DNA of 64,000 nt from NCBI GenBank assembly GCA_963663775.1, contig OY760624.1:2480001-2544000 (forward strand), given 5' to 3'. The stretch is from G963663775 sp963663775 (GTDB lineage: Bacteria; Bacillota; Clostridia; Oscillospirales; Butyricicoccaceae). Position 1 is the stretch's first letter; every line of letters starts with the position of its first letter. Below, piece after piece: positions 50,227 through 58,447 of the stretch. The notes under the pieces were generated by a model that saw nothing but the letters and a program-made list of their open reading frames with translations, had not been told where the DNA came from and searched no databases. The translations under genes and the position numbers were made by a program.

Positions 50227-51186
50227 ATGATATCTCATGGTAAAAACATTAAAATTTTTTCTGGCAATTCTCATCCAGCGCTGGCGATGCAAATTGCATC
50301 CTGCCTCGGTCTTACCGTTGGCAAATCCAGTGTCAACACCTTTTCCGATGGAGAAATCTCCATCGCCATCAGTGAAAGTGTCCGTGGCTCGGATGTCTTT
50401 CTGGTGCAGTCCACCTGCGACCCGGTCAACAACCACTTAATGGAACTACTCATCATGATTGATGCATGCAAACGTGCATCTGCCGGTCGCATCACGGCCG
50501 TGATTCCGTATTTCGGCTATGCACGACAAGACCGTAAGAACAAGGCACGTGACCCGATTTCAGCTAAGTTGGTTGCGGATTTGATTACCACCGCAGGTGC
50601 TGACCGTGTGCTGACCATGGACTTGCATGCTTCTCAGATTCAAGGGTTTTTCAATATTCCCGTGGACAATATGCTGGGCACCTCTGTCCTCATTCCGCAC
50701 ATCGCAGGCAAATTCGGCTGCTGCCGTGATGACATTGTGATTGTTTCCCCTGACCTTGGTTCGGTTGGTCGTGCACGGAAATTCACCGAAAAGCTGGATA
50801 TGCCGCTTGCGATTATCGACAAGCGCCGTCCCAAGGCGAACGTTTCCGAAGTTATGAATATCATCGGTGATGTGCGTGGTAAAAAGGTTATTTTGGTCGA
50901 TGATTTGATTGACACCGCTGGCACATTGGTGCATGCAGCCAATGCTCTGGTGGAAAAAGGCGGCGCAACCGAAATTTATGCCTGTGCAACCCATGGCGTG
51001 CTTTCTGGCCCTGCTATTGAACGTATCCAGAACAGCCCCATCAAAGAACTCACCATCTTAGATACCATCGCTCTGCCGCAGAATAAGCAAATTGATAAAA
51101 TCAACATTTTGTCAGTCGCGCCTGTGCTGACCGAAGCAATCGCACGTATCTATGAAGAAGTTTCTGTATCCTCCCTCTTTGACTAA
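50227..51186 (+). CDS. prs: Ribose-phosphate pyrophosphokinase
   Basis: PRPP synthase (319 residues, class I). Signatures: FSGNSHPALA, SDGEISI, the flexible loop YFGYARQDRKNKARDPISAKLVA, and the PRPP-binding motif VILVDDLIDTAGTLVHAA. Makes PRPP for purine, pyrimidine and histidine synthesis. ATG 50227 (MISHGKNIKIFSGN) matches the family; the open frame upstream overlaps the glmU-like gene end. Downstream GAGCGGACAA/TTGTCCGCTC (51198-51220) forms a weak terminator. Confidence 0.95.
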   Translation: MISHGKNIKIFSGNSHPALAMQIASCLGLTVGKSSVNTFSDGEISIAISESVRGSDVFLVQSTCDPVNNHLMELLIMIDACKRASAGRITAVIPYFGYARQDRKNKARDPISAKLVADLITTAGADRVLTMDLHASQIQGFFNIPVDNMLGTSVLIPHIAGKFGCCRDDIVIVSPDLGSVGRARKFTEKLDMPLAIIDKRRPKANVSEVMNIIGDVRGKKVILVDDLIDTAGTLVHAANALVEKGGATEIYACATHGVLSGPAIERIQNSPIKELTILDTIALPQNKQIDKINILSVAPVLTEAIARIYEEVSVSSLFD

Positions 51187-51255
51187 CACCTTGTTTTGAG
51201 CGGACAAATTTTGTCCGCTCATTTCCTTCCATCCGTTTCAGAAAGTGAGACCATT

Positions 51256-52035
51256 ATGAAATTGCTGACCATTGGCGATGTTGTTGGTACACCTGGCTTA
51301 GACGCATTGCGCACCCACCTTCGCACCTTAAAAAAACAGTATGGTGCAGATTTTACCATTGTAAACGGCGAAAATGCGGCTGTCACCGGAATTATGCCTC
51401 AGCAAGCAGATGCGATTTTTGATGCCGGTGCCGATGTGATTACCTTGGGCAACCATGTTTGGGGCAAGCGCCAAATTATTCCCTATTTAGAGGATAATCG
51501 CTACATTCTGCGTCCTGCAAACCTTGCACCGCAGCTTCCTGGCGAAGGATGGGGCATTTATGATGTCTGCGGCTATCGTATGCTGATTATGAACCTGATT
51601 GGTCGCTGTGAAATGCAATTCGGTCCAGACAATCCATTTTTGATGGCGGACAAAATCCTCAAGCAAAATGAGGGACGCTTTGATTTTGCCGTTTGCGAAA
51701 TGCACGCAAGTGCCACCAGCGAAAAGCTCGCTATGGGATATTATCTGGATGGTCGCTCTTCTGCGGTGTGGGGCACGCACACCCATGTGCAAACTGCGGA
51801 TGAGCGCATCAATCCCAAGGGCACTGGCTACATTACCGATTTGGGCATGACAGGACCTTATTGGTCGGTGCTAGGGGTGGAAATTCAGCAATCTATTGCG
51901 ATGTTTCGTGGTGATTTGACAGAATATTTCCGAGCTGCCGCCGGAGAAACGATTCTGTGTGGTGCGGTCTTCACAATTGACCCATCCTCTGGAAAATGCA
52001 CCGAGGTGCAGCGTTTTCAAGAACATACCTCATAA
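51256..52035 (+). CDS. ymdB: YmdB-type metallophosphodiesterase
   Basis: A 259-residue protein of the TIGR00282/YmdB family. Metal motifs: IGDVVG, NGENAA, GNHVWGKR, MHASATSEK and WGTHTHVQTAD. In Bacillus, YmdB hydrolyses cyclic nucleotides and affects biofilm and motility choice. Here it follows prs, so it may be read from the same transcript. Start at ATG 51256 (MKLLTIGDVVG). Confidence 0.9.
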   Translation: MKLLTIGDVVGTPGLDALRTHLRTLKKQYGADFTIVNGENAAVTGIMPQQADAIFDAGADVITLGNHVWGKRQIIPYLEDNRYILRPANLAPQLPGEGWGIYDVCGYRMLIMNLIGRCEMQFGPDNPFLMADKILKQNEGRFDFAVCEMHASATSEKLAMGYYLDGRSSAVWGTHTHVQTADERINPKGTGYITDLGMTGPYWSVLGVEIQQSIAMFRGDLTEYFRAAAGETILCGAVFTIDPSSGKCTEVQRFQEHTS

Positions 52036-52045
52036 AACGAAAAAA

Positions 52046-52081
52046 CGACGAATCGATTTTGTTTCGATTCGCCGCTTTTTT
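52046..52081. terminator. Bidirectional terminator between ymdB and the his operon
   Basis: CGaCGAATCGA and TCGATTCGcCG arms, loop TTTTGTT, then CTTTTTT; A-run on the other side. Confidence 0.85.
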
Positions 52082-52093
52082 ATTACTGCATGA

Positions 52094-52417
52094 TTATGAA
52101 TTGTGGTCTGAAACGTGAAACTGCTTCAAATTTCCGATTTTTTGTGCACGGATTTCCATTTCTTTGGTGACCTCTTCCAAGGTGACGCCGCAAACCTCCA
52201 TCATCACCATCATGTGATAAAATACATCATTGATTTCTCCAACCAACTCTTCTTTATCGCCATTTTTCGCCGCAATAATGGTTTCGGCACATTCTTCGCC
52301 GACCTTTTTTAGAATCTTATCCAAGCCCTTTTCAAATAGATAGCAGGTATACGAACCTTCCTGCGGCTCTGCACGGCGCTGTTGAATGACGGCTTCCATG
52401 CTCTCAAATGCGTTCAT
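52094..52417 (-). CDS. hisE: Phosphoribosyl-ATP pyrophosphatase
   Basis: HisE (107 residues), second step of histidine synthesis. MazG-like fold: SYTCYLFEKGLDKILKKVGEECAETIIAAKN with the EExxE metal site. ATG 52417 overlaps the hisI stop by 4 bases and has AGGAGG upstream. Last gene of the operon. Confidence 0.94.
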   Translation of the reverse strand: MNAFESMEAVIQQRRAEPQEGSYTCYLFEKGLDKILKKVGEECAETIIAAKNGDKEELVGEINDVFYHMMVMMEVCGVTLEEVTKEMEIRAQKIGNLKQFHVSDHNS

Positions 52418-52749
52418 ATGGTTTCCTCCTTCTTGTGCCAAAGCTCTGTATAAAAGCAAGTACGATTTCCTGTGTGGCAAACCGGCCCTTTGGGCGTGCC
52501 ACTGTAAATCAAGGTGTCATCATCACAATCGGATAAAATCCGATGCACGAAGATGAAATTGCCCGATGTTTCGCCCTTATTCCAGAGTTTTTTTCGGGAA
52601 CGACTCCAAAACCAAGCCGTTCCTGTTGCGATGGTTTTTTCCAATGCCTCTTGATTGGCATAGCCGAGCATCAAGATTTCTCCATTGGTTTCATCTTGGC
52701 AAATCACGGGAATCAGCTCTTCTTTTACGAAAAATTTTTGTAAATCCAT
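52414..52749 (-). CDS. hisI: Phosphoribosyl-AMP cyclohydrolase
   Basis: HisI (111 residues), third step. Zinc and metal motifs LMLGYANQEALEKT, SRKKLWNKGETSGN, DCDDDTLIY and CHTGNRTCFY are complete. ATG 52749 follows AGGAG; a TTG one codon earlier is less likely. Separate from HisE here, not fused as in enteric bacteria. Confidence 0.94.
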   Translation of the reverse strand: MDLQKFFVKEELIPVICQDETNGEILMLGYANQEALEKTIATGTAWFWSRSRKKLWNKGETSGNFIFVHRILSDCDDDTLIYSGTPKGPVCHTGNRTCFYTELWHKKEETI

Positions 52750-52770
52750 CAATAAAGCTCCTCAAATCCA

Positions 52771-53535
52771 TCAAAAACGCACGGGTATCTGCTTCTCATG
52801 CAGATGCTGTTTGACCTGTGCAACGGTCAACTCTCCATAATGGAACAAACTCGCCGCCAATGCCGCATCCGCCCCGGTTTGCTCAAACACCTCTGAGAAA
52901 TGCGGCAAACTGCCACAGCCACCCGATGCAATCACCGGAATATCAACCACGTCCGTGACAGCACGTGTCAGCGCAAGGTCAAATCCGGATTTTGTGCCGT
53001 CCTTGTCCATAGACGTCAGCAGAATTTCTCCTGCGCCACGGTTGCAGACTTCTTTCGCCCATTCCACGGCATCCAAACCGGTTGGTGTACGTCCACCCGC
53101 CACATACACTTCAAATCCAGAAGCGGTTTTTCCGGTCTTTCGACCATCAATGGCAACCACAACACACTGTGAACCGAATTTTTCCGCAGCACCATCCACC
53201 AAAGATGGATTTTTGACTGCCGCAGAGTTCACCGAAATTTTATCCGCTCCTGCCCGCAGAATCTCCTTAAAATCATCTGCGGTGCGAATCCCGCCGCCTA
53301 CGGTGACAGGTACAAACACTTCCCGACAGGTGCGGCGAATCACATCGGCAATTGTATCACGGTTTTCATAGGTAGCCGTAATGTCCAAAAACACAATTTC
53401 ATCCGCACCCTGCGCTGAGTAGAACTTCGCCAGTTCTACTGGGTCACCTGCGTCACGCAGTTCCACAAAATTGACGCCCTTCACAACACGCCCATCCTTG
53501 ACATCCAAGCAAGGAATAATCCGTTTTGCCAGCAT
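52771..53535 (-). CDS. hisF: Imidazole glycerol phosphate synthase, cyclase subunit
   Basis: HisF (254 residues), a TIM barrel with catalytic Asp11 (IIPCLDVKDGRVVKG) and Asp in TSMDKDGTKSGFD. Works with HisH. The start overlaps the hisA stop by one base (TAATG). Confidence 0.96.
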   Translation of the reverse strand: MLAKRIIPCLDVKDGRVVKGVNFVELRDAGDPVELAKFYSAQGADEIVFLDITATYENRDTIADVIRRTCREVFVPVTVGGGIRTADDFKEILRAGADKISVNSAAVKNPSLVDGAAEKFGSQCVVVAIDGRKTGKTASGFEVYVAGGRTPTGLDAVEWAKEVCNRGAGEILLTSMDKDGTKSGFDLALTRAVTDVVDIPVIASGGCGSLPHFSEVFEQTGADAALAASLFHYGELTVAQVKQHLHEKQIPVRF

Positions 53536-54248
53536 TACTCCGCCTCCTTGATGGCTGCAGCCAAATCCAGTGCACCGGTGTACACCGCTTTTCCTGCAAT
53601 CGCTTCGTCAATGCCAGCCGCTTTCAGTCGGCGCACATCCTCGATGGTGGAAACGCCGCCGGAAGCCACAATACCGCAGAACACGGCTTCCCGCAACGCC
53701 GCCAATTGTTCAAAGTTGGGGCCATCTAGCATACCATCTTTATCAATATCGGTAAAAATAATGGTTTTCACACCGAAGCTTTCCATTTTCTTTGCAAAAG
53801 CAATATAATCTTCGCCGCTGTCGTTCAGCCAGCCTTCGGTACGTACCGTTCCGGACAATGCGTCAACGCCCACTGCAATCTTTGCACCATATGCCGCACA
53901 AGCTTCCCGTACAAATTCTGGATGCTTCACTGCAGCAGAGCCAATAACCACACGGGATACCCCCAGCGATAGCACATGCTCCACATCTTCCATGGTGCGA
54001 ATCCCGCCGCCAAGTTCCACCTTTGCACCGGTTTCTGCAATCACACGCTTCACAACCGCATAATTGGCACGTGTACCATCCTTTGCGCCATCCAAATCCA
54101 CCATGTGGATGAGGTCTGCACCTGCCGCCAAAAACTGGCGAGCGGTCTCCACCGCATCCTCTGCAACCTTATGTGCCGTGGCATAGTCACCCTTTTGCAG
54201 ACGGACACATTTTCCGTCTTTCAAATCAATCGCTGGTAAAATTCTCAT
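53535..54248 (-). CDS. hisA: ProFAR isomerase
   Basis: HisA (237 residues): TIM barrel with catalytic Asp8 (LPAIDLKDGKCVRLQKGD) and Asp in DIDKDGMLDGPN. Fourth step of the pathway. Overlaps hisH by 4 bases and hisF by one. Confidence 0.96.
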   Translation of the reverse strand: MRILPAIDLKDGKCVRLQKGDYATAHKVAEDAVETARQFLAAGADLIHMVDLDGAKDGTRANYAVVKRVIAETGAKVELGGGIRTMEDVEHVLSLGVSRVVIGSAAVKHPEFVREACAAYGAKIAVGVDALSGTVRTEGWLNDSGEDYIAFAKKMESFGVKTIIFTDIDKDGMLDGPNFEQLAALREAVFCGIVASGGVSTIEDVRRLKAAGIDEAIAGKAVYTGALDLAAAIKEAE

Positions 54249-54862
54249 GTGTCTGCCTCCGTTAAGTTCGCAAAATTCTTGAGCATGCGCAGTCCCACTT
54301 CACCGCTTTTTTCTGGATGGAATTGACAGCCAAACAAATTGCCCCGTGCCACCATTGCCGGCACTTCTGTTCCGTAATCGGTCACGCACGCAAGCTCCTG
54401 CTGATTCGTTGGATGCGCCATGAACGAGTGCACAAAATACACATATTCGCCTTCACACAAATCTGGCGTCAGCGCATTGGGGTGCACAATATGCAGTGCA
54501 TTCCAACCGATTTGCGGCAATTTCAGCGATGTTGGAATCCGTGCGATATGCCCCGCAATTAAGCCCAAACCTTTGCAGGGACGCACCTCATCCGATGTTT
54601 CAAACAGCATCTGCATCCCCAGACAAATGCCCAAAAACGGCTTTTCCTGTGCCGCCTGCAACACTGCCTCCAGCAAACCAGACTGTGTCAGCGCATCCAT
54701 TGCGTCCGGAAACGCTCCCACTCCCGGCAGAATCACGCCTGCCGCATTCTGGATAATCTCTGGTGTATCTGCAATTTGATTGGCAAACCCTAAATAATCC
54801 AAGGAATTATGCACACTCATCAAATTGCCTGCACCATAGTCAACCACTGCAATATAACCCAT
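54245..54862 (-). CDS. hisH: Imidazole glycerol phosphate synthase, glutaminase subunit
   Basis: HisH (205 residues), class I glutamine amidotransferase: nucleophile Cys in PFLGICLGMQML, His/Glu pair in GCQFHPEKS. Supplies ammonia to HisF. ATG 54862 overlaps the hisB stop; a 41-codon open extension upstream lies over hisB and is not used. Confidence 0.95.
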   Translation of the reverse strand: MGYIAVVDYGAGNLMSVHNSLDYLGFANQIADTPEIIQNAAGVILPGVGAFPDAMDALTQSGLLEAVLQAAQEKPFLGICLGMQMLFETSDEVRPCKGLGLIAGHIARIPTSLKLPQIGWNALHIVHPNALTPDLCEGEYVYFVHSFMAHPTNQQELACVTDYGTEVPAMVARGNLFGCQFHPEKSGEVGLRMLKNFANLTEADT

Positions 54863-55437
54863 TACAACACTCCTTTCGCAGACAGCACGCCGCCGCCAAT
54901 CACTGTCACCGCCTGCCGCAGTGCACGTGCCAACGCCTTGAACAATGCTTCTGTGATATGATGTGCATTTTCTCCATAAGGGCACTGCAAATGCAGGGTA
55001 AGCCCTCCATGAACGCTCAGCGCCCGCATAAATTCTACGGTCAAGCAGGTGTCATATGTGCCGCACATCGCCTGCGGCATCGTTGCATCAAACACCAGAA
55101 AAGGTCTGCCCGAGCAGTCAAGCGCACAAAATCCCAACACCTCATCCATCGGCACATAGCTGGAACCAAATCGTGCAATGCCCGCTTTGTCGCCCAAACA
55201 TTGCTGCAATACTTGCCCCAATGCAATTCCAATATCCTCCACCGTATGGTGTCCGTCCACCTGCAAATCGCCTTTGCAGGACACTTGCAAACCAAAACCC
55301 CCATGGACAGCAAACGAATGGAGCATATGGTCCAAAAAACCGATGCCCGTATCAACCGATACCACGCCGCCATCCAAATCCAGCGACAAGCAAATATCCG
55401 TTTCTTTGGTTTTTCGTGTGATTTCAGCGTTTCGCAT
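54862..55437 (-). CDS. hisB: Imidazoleglycerol-phosphate dehydratase
   Basis: HisB dehydratase (191 residues, monofunctional): metal-binding motifs FLDHMLHSFAVHG, DGHHTVEDIGIALG and the C-terminal NAHHITEALFKALARAL. No histidinol-phosphatase domain is fused. ATG 55437 has AAAGGAGG upstream; its first 14 bases overlap hisD. Confidence 0.95.
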   Translation of the reverse strand: MRNAEITRKTKETDICLSLDLDGGVVSVDTGIGFLDHMLHSFAVHGGFGLQVSCKGDLQVDGHHTVEDIGIALGQVLQQCLGDKAGIARFGSSYVPMDEVLGFCALDCSGRPFLVFDATMPQAMCGTYDTCLTVEFMRALSVHGGLTLHLQCPYGENAHHITEALFKALARALRQAVTVIGGGVLSAKGVL

Positions 55438-56725
55438 CCGATTCCTCCTTTTGAAAACGCACCGCAACCGAGTTGGCATGTGCATCTAGGTGTTCGCTCT
55501 GTGCCAGTGCAATAATTTCTGTTGAAAATGCCTGCAATGCCTCTTTAGAGTACTCAATAATACTGGTTTTCTTCAAAAATGTATCGGTCGAGAGCGGCGA
55601 AAAGAATCGTGCTGTGCCAGAGGTCGGCAGCACATGACAGGGGCCTGCCATATAATCGCCCAACGGCTCAGGCGCATATTGTCCAAGGAAGATTGCACCC
55701 GCATTGTGCAGATACGGCAGCCATTCCCGTGGCTCTGCCGTCACAATCTCCAAATGCTCCGGTGCGACTTGGTCAGCAAGCTTGCATGCCTCCTGCAATT
55801 CCTCCACGACGATGGCACAACCATAATTCTCGACGGATTCTCGTATGATGTCCCAACGGGGCAACTGTTTTCCCATGCGTTCCATTTCCACGGAAATAGC
55901 CTGTGCCTGCGGCATCGAATCGGTGAGCAGCACCACCGATGCCATGCGGTCATGCTCGGCTTGGCTGAGCAAATCTGCCGCTACATAGGTGGGATTTGCG
56001 GTATAATCCGCAATGACCAGCACTTCCGACGGTCCTGCAATCATATCAATATCAACGGTGCCAAACGCCAGTTTCTTTGCTGCTGCCACAAATGCATTGC
56101 CAGGTCCCACAATTTTATCCACCTGCGGAATAAAATCTGCGCCATAGGTCAATGCCGCAATCGCCTGCACCCCGCCGCATGCAATCACGGTATCTACGCC
56201 CGCAATCTTTGCCGCCGCCAATACCTCGCAGCTTAGATTTTCGGTTGGAGGGGTCACCATGATGATTTCACCAACCCCTGCCACCTTTGCGGGAATGGCA
56301 TTCATCAGCACAGAGGATGGGTATGCCGCTGTGCCGCCAGGCACATAAATGCCAACCCGTGCCAAGCCACGCACGGTCTGCCCCAATTTCTGCCCTGCGC
56401 CACGCTCCCATTCCCACGTTTTCACCAGCATCTGCTCGTGATAATCCCGAATGTTTGCAGCCGCACGTGTCAGTGCAGTAATAAGTTCCGGTTTGCAGCT
56501 TTGGTACGCCTTCTCCAGCAATTCTTCTCCAACGATATAGGGTTTGGTCTGGTCAAACTGCATGGAATATTGCTCCACCGCTTCGATGCCACGCAACCGC
56601 ACATCTTCCATGATGGCACGCACTTTCGCTTCAATATCCGACTGCTGGCAGGACGCACGGGACTTCATATCCTGCAAAATTTCCTGCTCTGCCTTGCCAT
56701 CTGCGATGACCGTTTTCAAAAACAT
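55424..56725 (-). CDS. hisD: Histidinol dehydrogenase
   Basis: HisD (433 residues), zinc enzyme for the last two oxidations. Signatures PGGTAAYPSSVLMNAIPA, GPGNAFVAAAKK, AGPSEVLVIAD and the zinc/active-site stretch LLSQAEHDRMA are present. It follows the hisZ-hisG fusion by 2 bases. Confidence 0.95.
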   Translation of the reverse strand: MFLKTVIADGKAEQEILQDMKSRASCQQSDIEAKVRAIMEDVRLRGIEAVEQYSMQFDQTKPYIVGEELLEKAYQSCKPELITALTRAAANIRDYHEQMLVKTWEWERGAGQKLGQTVRGLARVGIYVPGGTAAYPSSVLMNAIPAKVAGVGEIIMVTPPTENLSCEVLAAAKIAGVDTVIACGGVQAIAALTYGADFIPQVDKIVGPGNAFVAAAKKLAFGTVDIDMIAGPSEVLVIADYTANPTYVAADLLSQAEHDRMASVVLLTDSMPQAQAISVEMERMGKQLPRWDIIRESVENYGCAIVVEELQEACKLADQVAPEHLEIVTAEPREWLPYLHNAGAIFLGQYAPEPLGDYMAGPCHVLPTSGTARFFSPLSTDTFLKKTSIIEYSKEALQAFSTEIIALAQSEHLDAHANSVAVRFQKEESDAKR

Positions 56726-56727
56726 TT

Positions 56728-58365
56728 TCAGTCCTCCAAACCAGCTTCCAAGTCAGCAATGACCTTTTGAATGCCATTTTTCTTCATTTTTGCACTTGCC
56801 AGATTCACAATCACACGTGCAGAAATAGGCGCAACATCTTCGATAACCTCCAGTCCATTTTCCCGCAGCGTAGAACCGGTTTCGACAATATCTACAATCG
56901 CATCTGCAAGCTCGAGCAGCGGTGCCAACTCCACCGAGCCTTCGATTTTAATCGTTTCAACATCCATGTGCTTTTTGTTGAAAAACGCCTTTGTCACTGC
57001 CGGATATTTGGTTGCAATCACAGGTGTCTTGTATCCGCCGTACACGTCTTTTCCCGTTTTGGTTGCCACAGCAAAGCGGCATTTCCCAAAGCCTAAATCC
57101 ACCATTTCATAAAAACTGCCGCCCTTTTCCATGATGGTGTCCTTGCCGACAACGCCCATATCGCACACGCCATGCTCAACGTAGGTGATAACATCTGCCG
57201 CTTTTGCCAGCACAATTTCCACACCAACCTCTGGCAGGGTGAAAATCAGCTTGCGGGATGGGCTTTCCAATTCTGAAATATCATAACCTGCATTTTTCAG
57301 CAGTGCCAAGGTTTTTTTCTCCAATCGTCCCTTGGTCAAAGCGATACGAATGGTTTGTTTTTCACTTTGGCAATCCTGCGCATCTGCACCACGCAGCGAT
57401 TCTGCCACATGCTCTACATCAATGCCAAACCCGCCTGCCGGCAAATCTCGTCCGAATTTCGCACACAGCGCATTGTAGCGTCCGCCCGTCAAAATCGTGG
57501 TGCCTGCTCCGCCAATATACCCACGGAACATGACGCCCGTATAGTAATCCATTTCGTGCACTAGCCCTAAGTCAATGAGCACCGCGTCGCCGTATCCTGC
57601 TTGATTGAGTGCATTCCAAAGTTGGCGCAAGTACAGCACCGCATCCCGCACACGAGCATTTTCGGTGAGTGTTTCTACTTGGTCAAGCACTTCAATGCCG
57701 CCAAATAATTGCGGCATCGCACACAGCGCACGATACGCCGGATGTGCTGCATAGGGCAGCAAAACATCATCGAGTGCCGCAAAGGATTTGTTCTCAATCA
57801 AATGCCGCACGGATTCTGCCGTTGCCGCATCAACGCCCAGCTCCGCAATCAGCGCCTTATAAATTTCTGCATGTCCCAGCTCGATGCGGAATTTTTTCGC
57901 ACCCGTTGCCTGCAAAGCTTTAAATGCCGAAGAAACAATGTCCAAGTCCGCTTCGAGTCCATCTTGACCGACAAGCTCTGCACCAATCTGCAAAAACTCG
58001 CCCTTGTGTCCATGGTCACCTGCCACAGAGCGGAAGACCTTTTGTGCATAATACAGGCGCACAGGCAGTGCAGCATCGTCCAATCTGGTTGCCACAATGC
58101 GGGCAATGGGGGTTGTGTTGTCTGGTCTGGCAACGCAAATACGCCCCGAGCGGTCGATAATCTTCAGCATCCGCTCCTGCTCCAACTCCGGGTTTGCCTG
58201 TGCAAACACATCATAATATTCCACGGTGGGGGTGATAATTTCCTGATAAGACTGCTTCTCCAGTGCTTCACGAATCGCATTCTCTGTTTTACGCAGTGCC
58301 TGACAAGAGGCAAACAGCAAATCCCGTGTACCTTCCGGTGTAGAAATACAAAAACGGTTCATCAT
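56728..58365 (-). CDS. hisZG: Fused HisZ-HisG: ATP phosphoribosyltransferase with its regulatory subunit
   Basis: A 545-residue single chain. Residues 1-325 are HisZ, a catalytically inactive histidyl-tRNA-synthetase paralogue (TPEGTRDLLF, RPDNTTPIAR, GGRYNALCAKFGRDLPAGGFGID). Residues 338-545 are the short form of HisG (IRIALTKGRLEKK, then GVCDMGVVGKDTI and EIVETGSTLRENGL-like, read here as DIVETGSTLRENG). Short HisG needs HisZ for activity and feedback by histidine, normally as a separate hetero-octamer partner. There is no stop or frameshift between the parts. First gene of the operon; GGAGC precedes ATG 58365. Confidence 0.92.
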   Translation of the reverse strand: MMNRFCISTPEGTRDLLFASCQALRKTENAIREALEKQSYQEIITPTVEYYDVFAQANPELEQERMLKIIDRSGRICVARPDNTTPIARIVATRLDDAALPVRLYYAQKVFRSVAGDHGHKGEFLQIGAELVGQDGLEADLDIVSSAFKALQATGAKKFRIELGHAEIYKALIAELGVDAATAESVRHLIENKSFAALDDVLLPYAAHPAYRALCAMPQLFGGIEVLDQVETLTENARVRDAVLYLRQLWNALNQAGYGDAVLIDLGLVHEMDYYTGVMFRGYIGGAGTTILTGGRYNALCAKFGRDLPAGGFGIDVEHVAESLRGADAQDCQSEKQTIRIALTKGRLEKKTLALLKNAGYDISELESPSRKLIFTLPEVGVEIVLAKAADVITYVEHGVCDMGVVGKDTIMEKGGSFYEMVDLGFGKCRFAVATKTGKDVYGGYKTPVIATKYPAVTKAFFNKKHMDVETIKIEGSVELAPLLELADAIVDIVETGSTLRENGLEVIEDVAPISARVIVNLASAKMKKNGIQKVIADLEAGLED

Positions 58366-58400
58366 GCTCCGTCGCTCCTTTATTGCTTTATTATGCTAAA

Positions 58401-58429
58401 ATAGTAACACACGAAATCAAATTTGTCAA
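58401..58429 (-). promoter_or_regulatory. Promoter of the his operon
   Basis: Minus strand TTGACA (58424-58429), 17 bp, TACTAT (58401-58406), 36 bases before hisZG. The leader is too short for a T-box or a His-rich leader peptide; neither is seen. Confidence 0.75.
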
Positions 58430-58447
58430 GTGCCCAACGTTGTCCGA

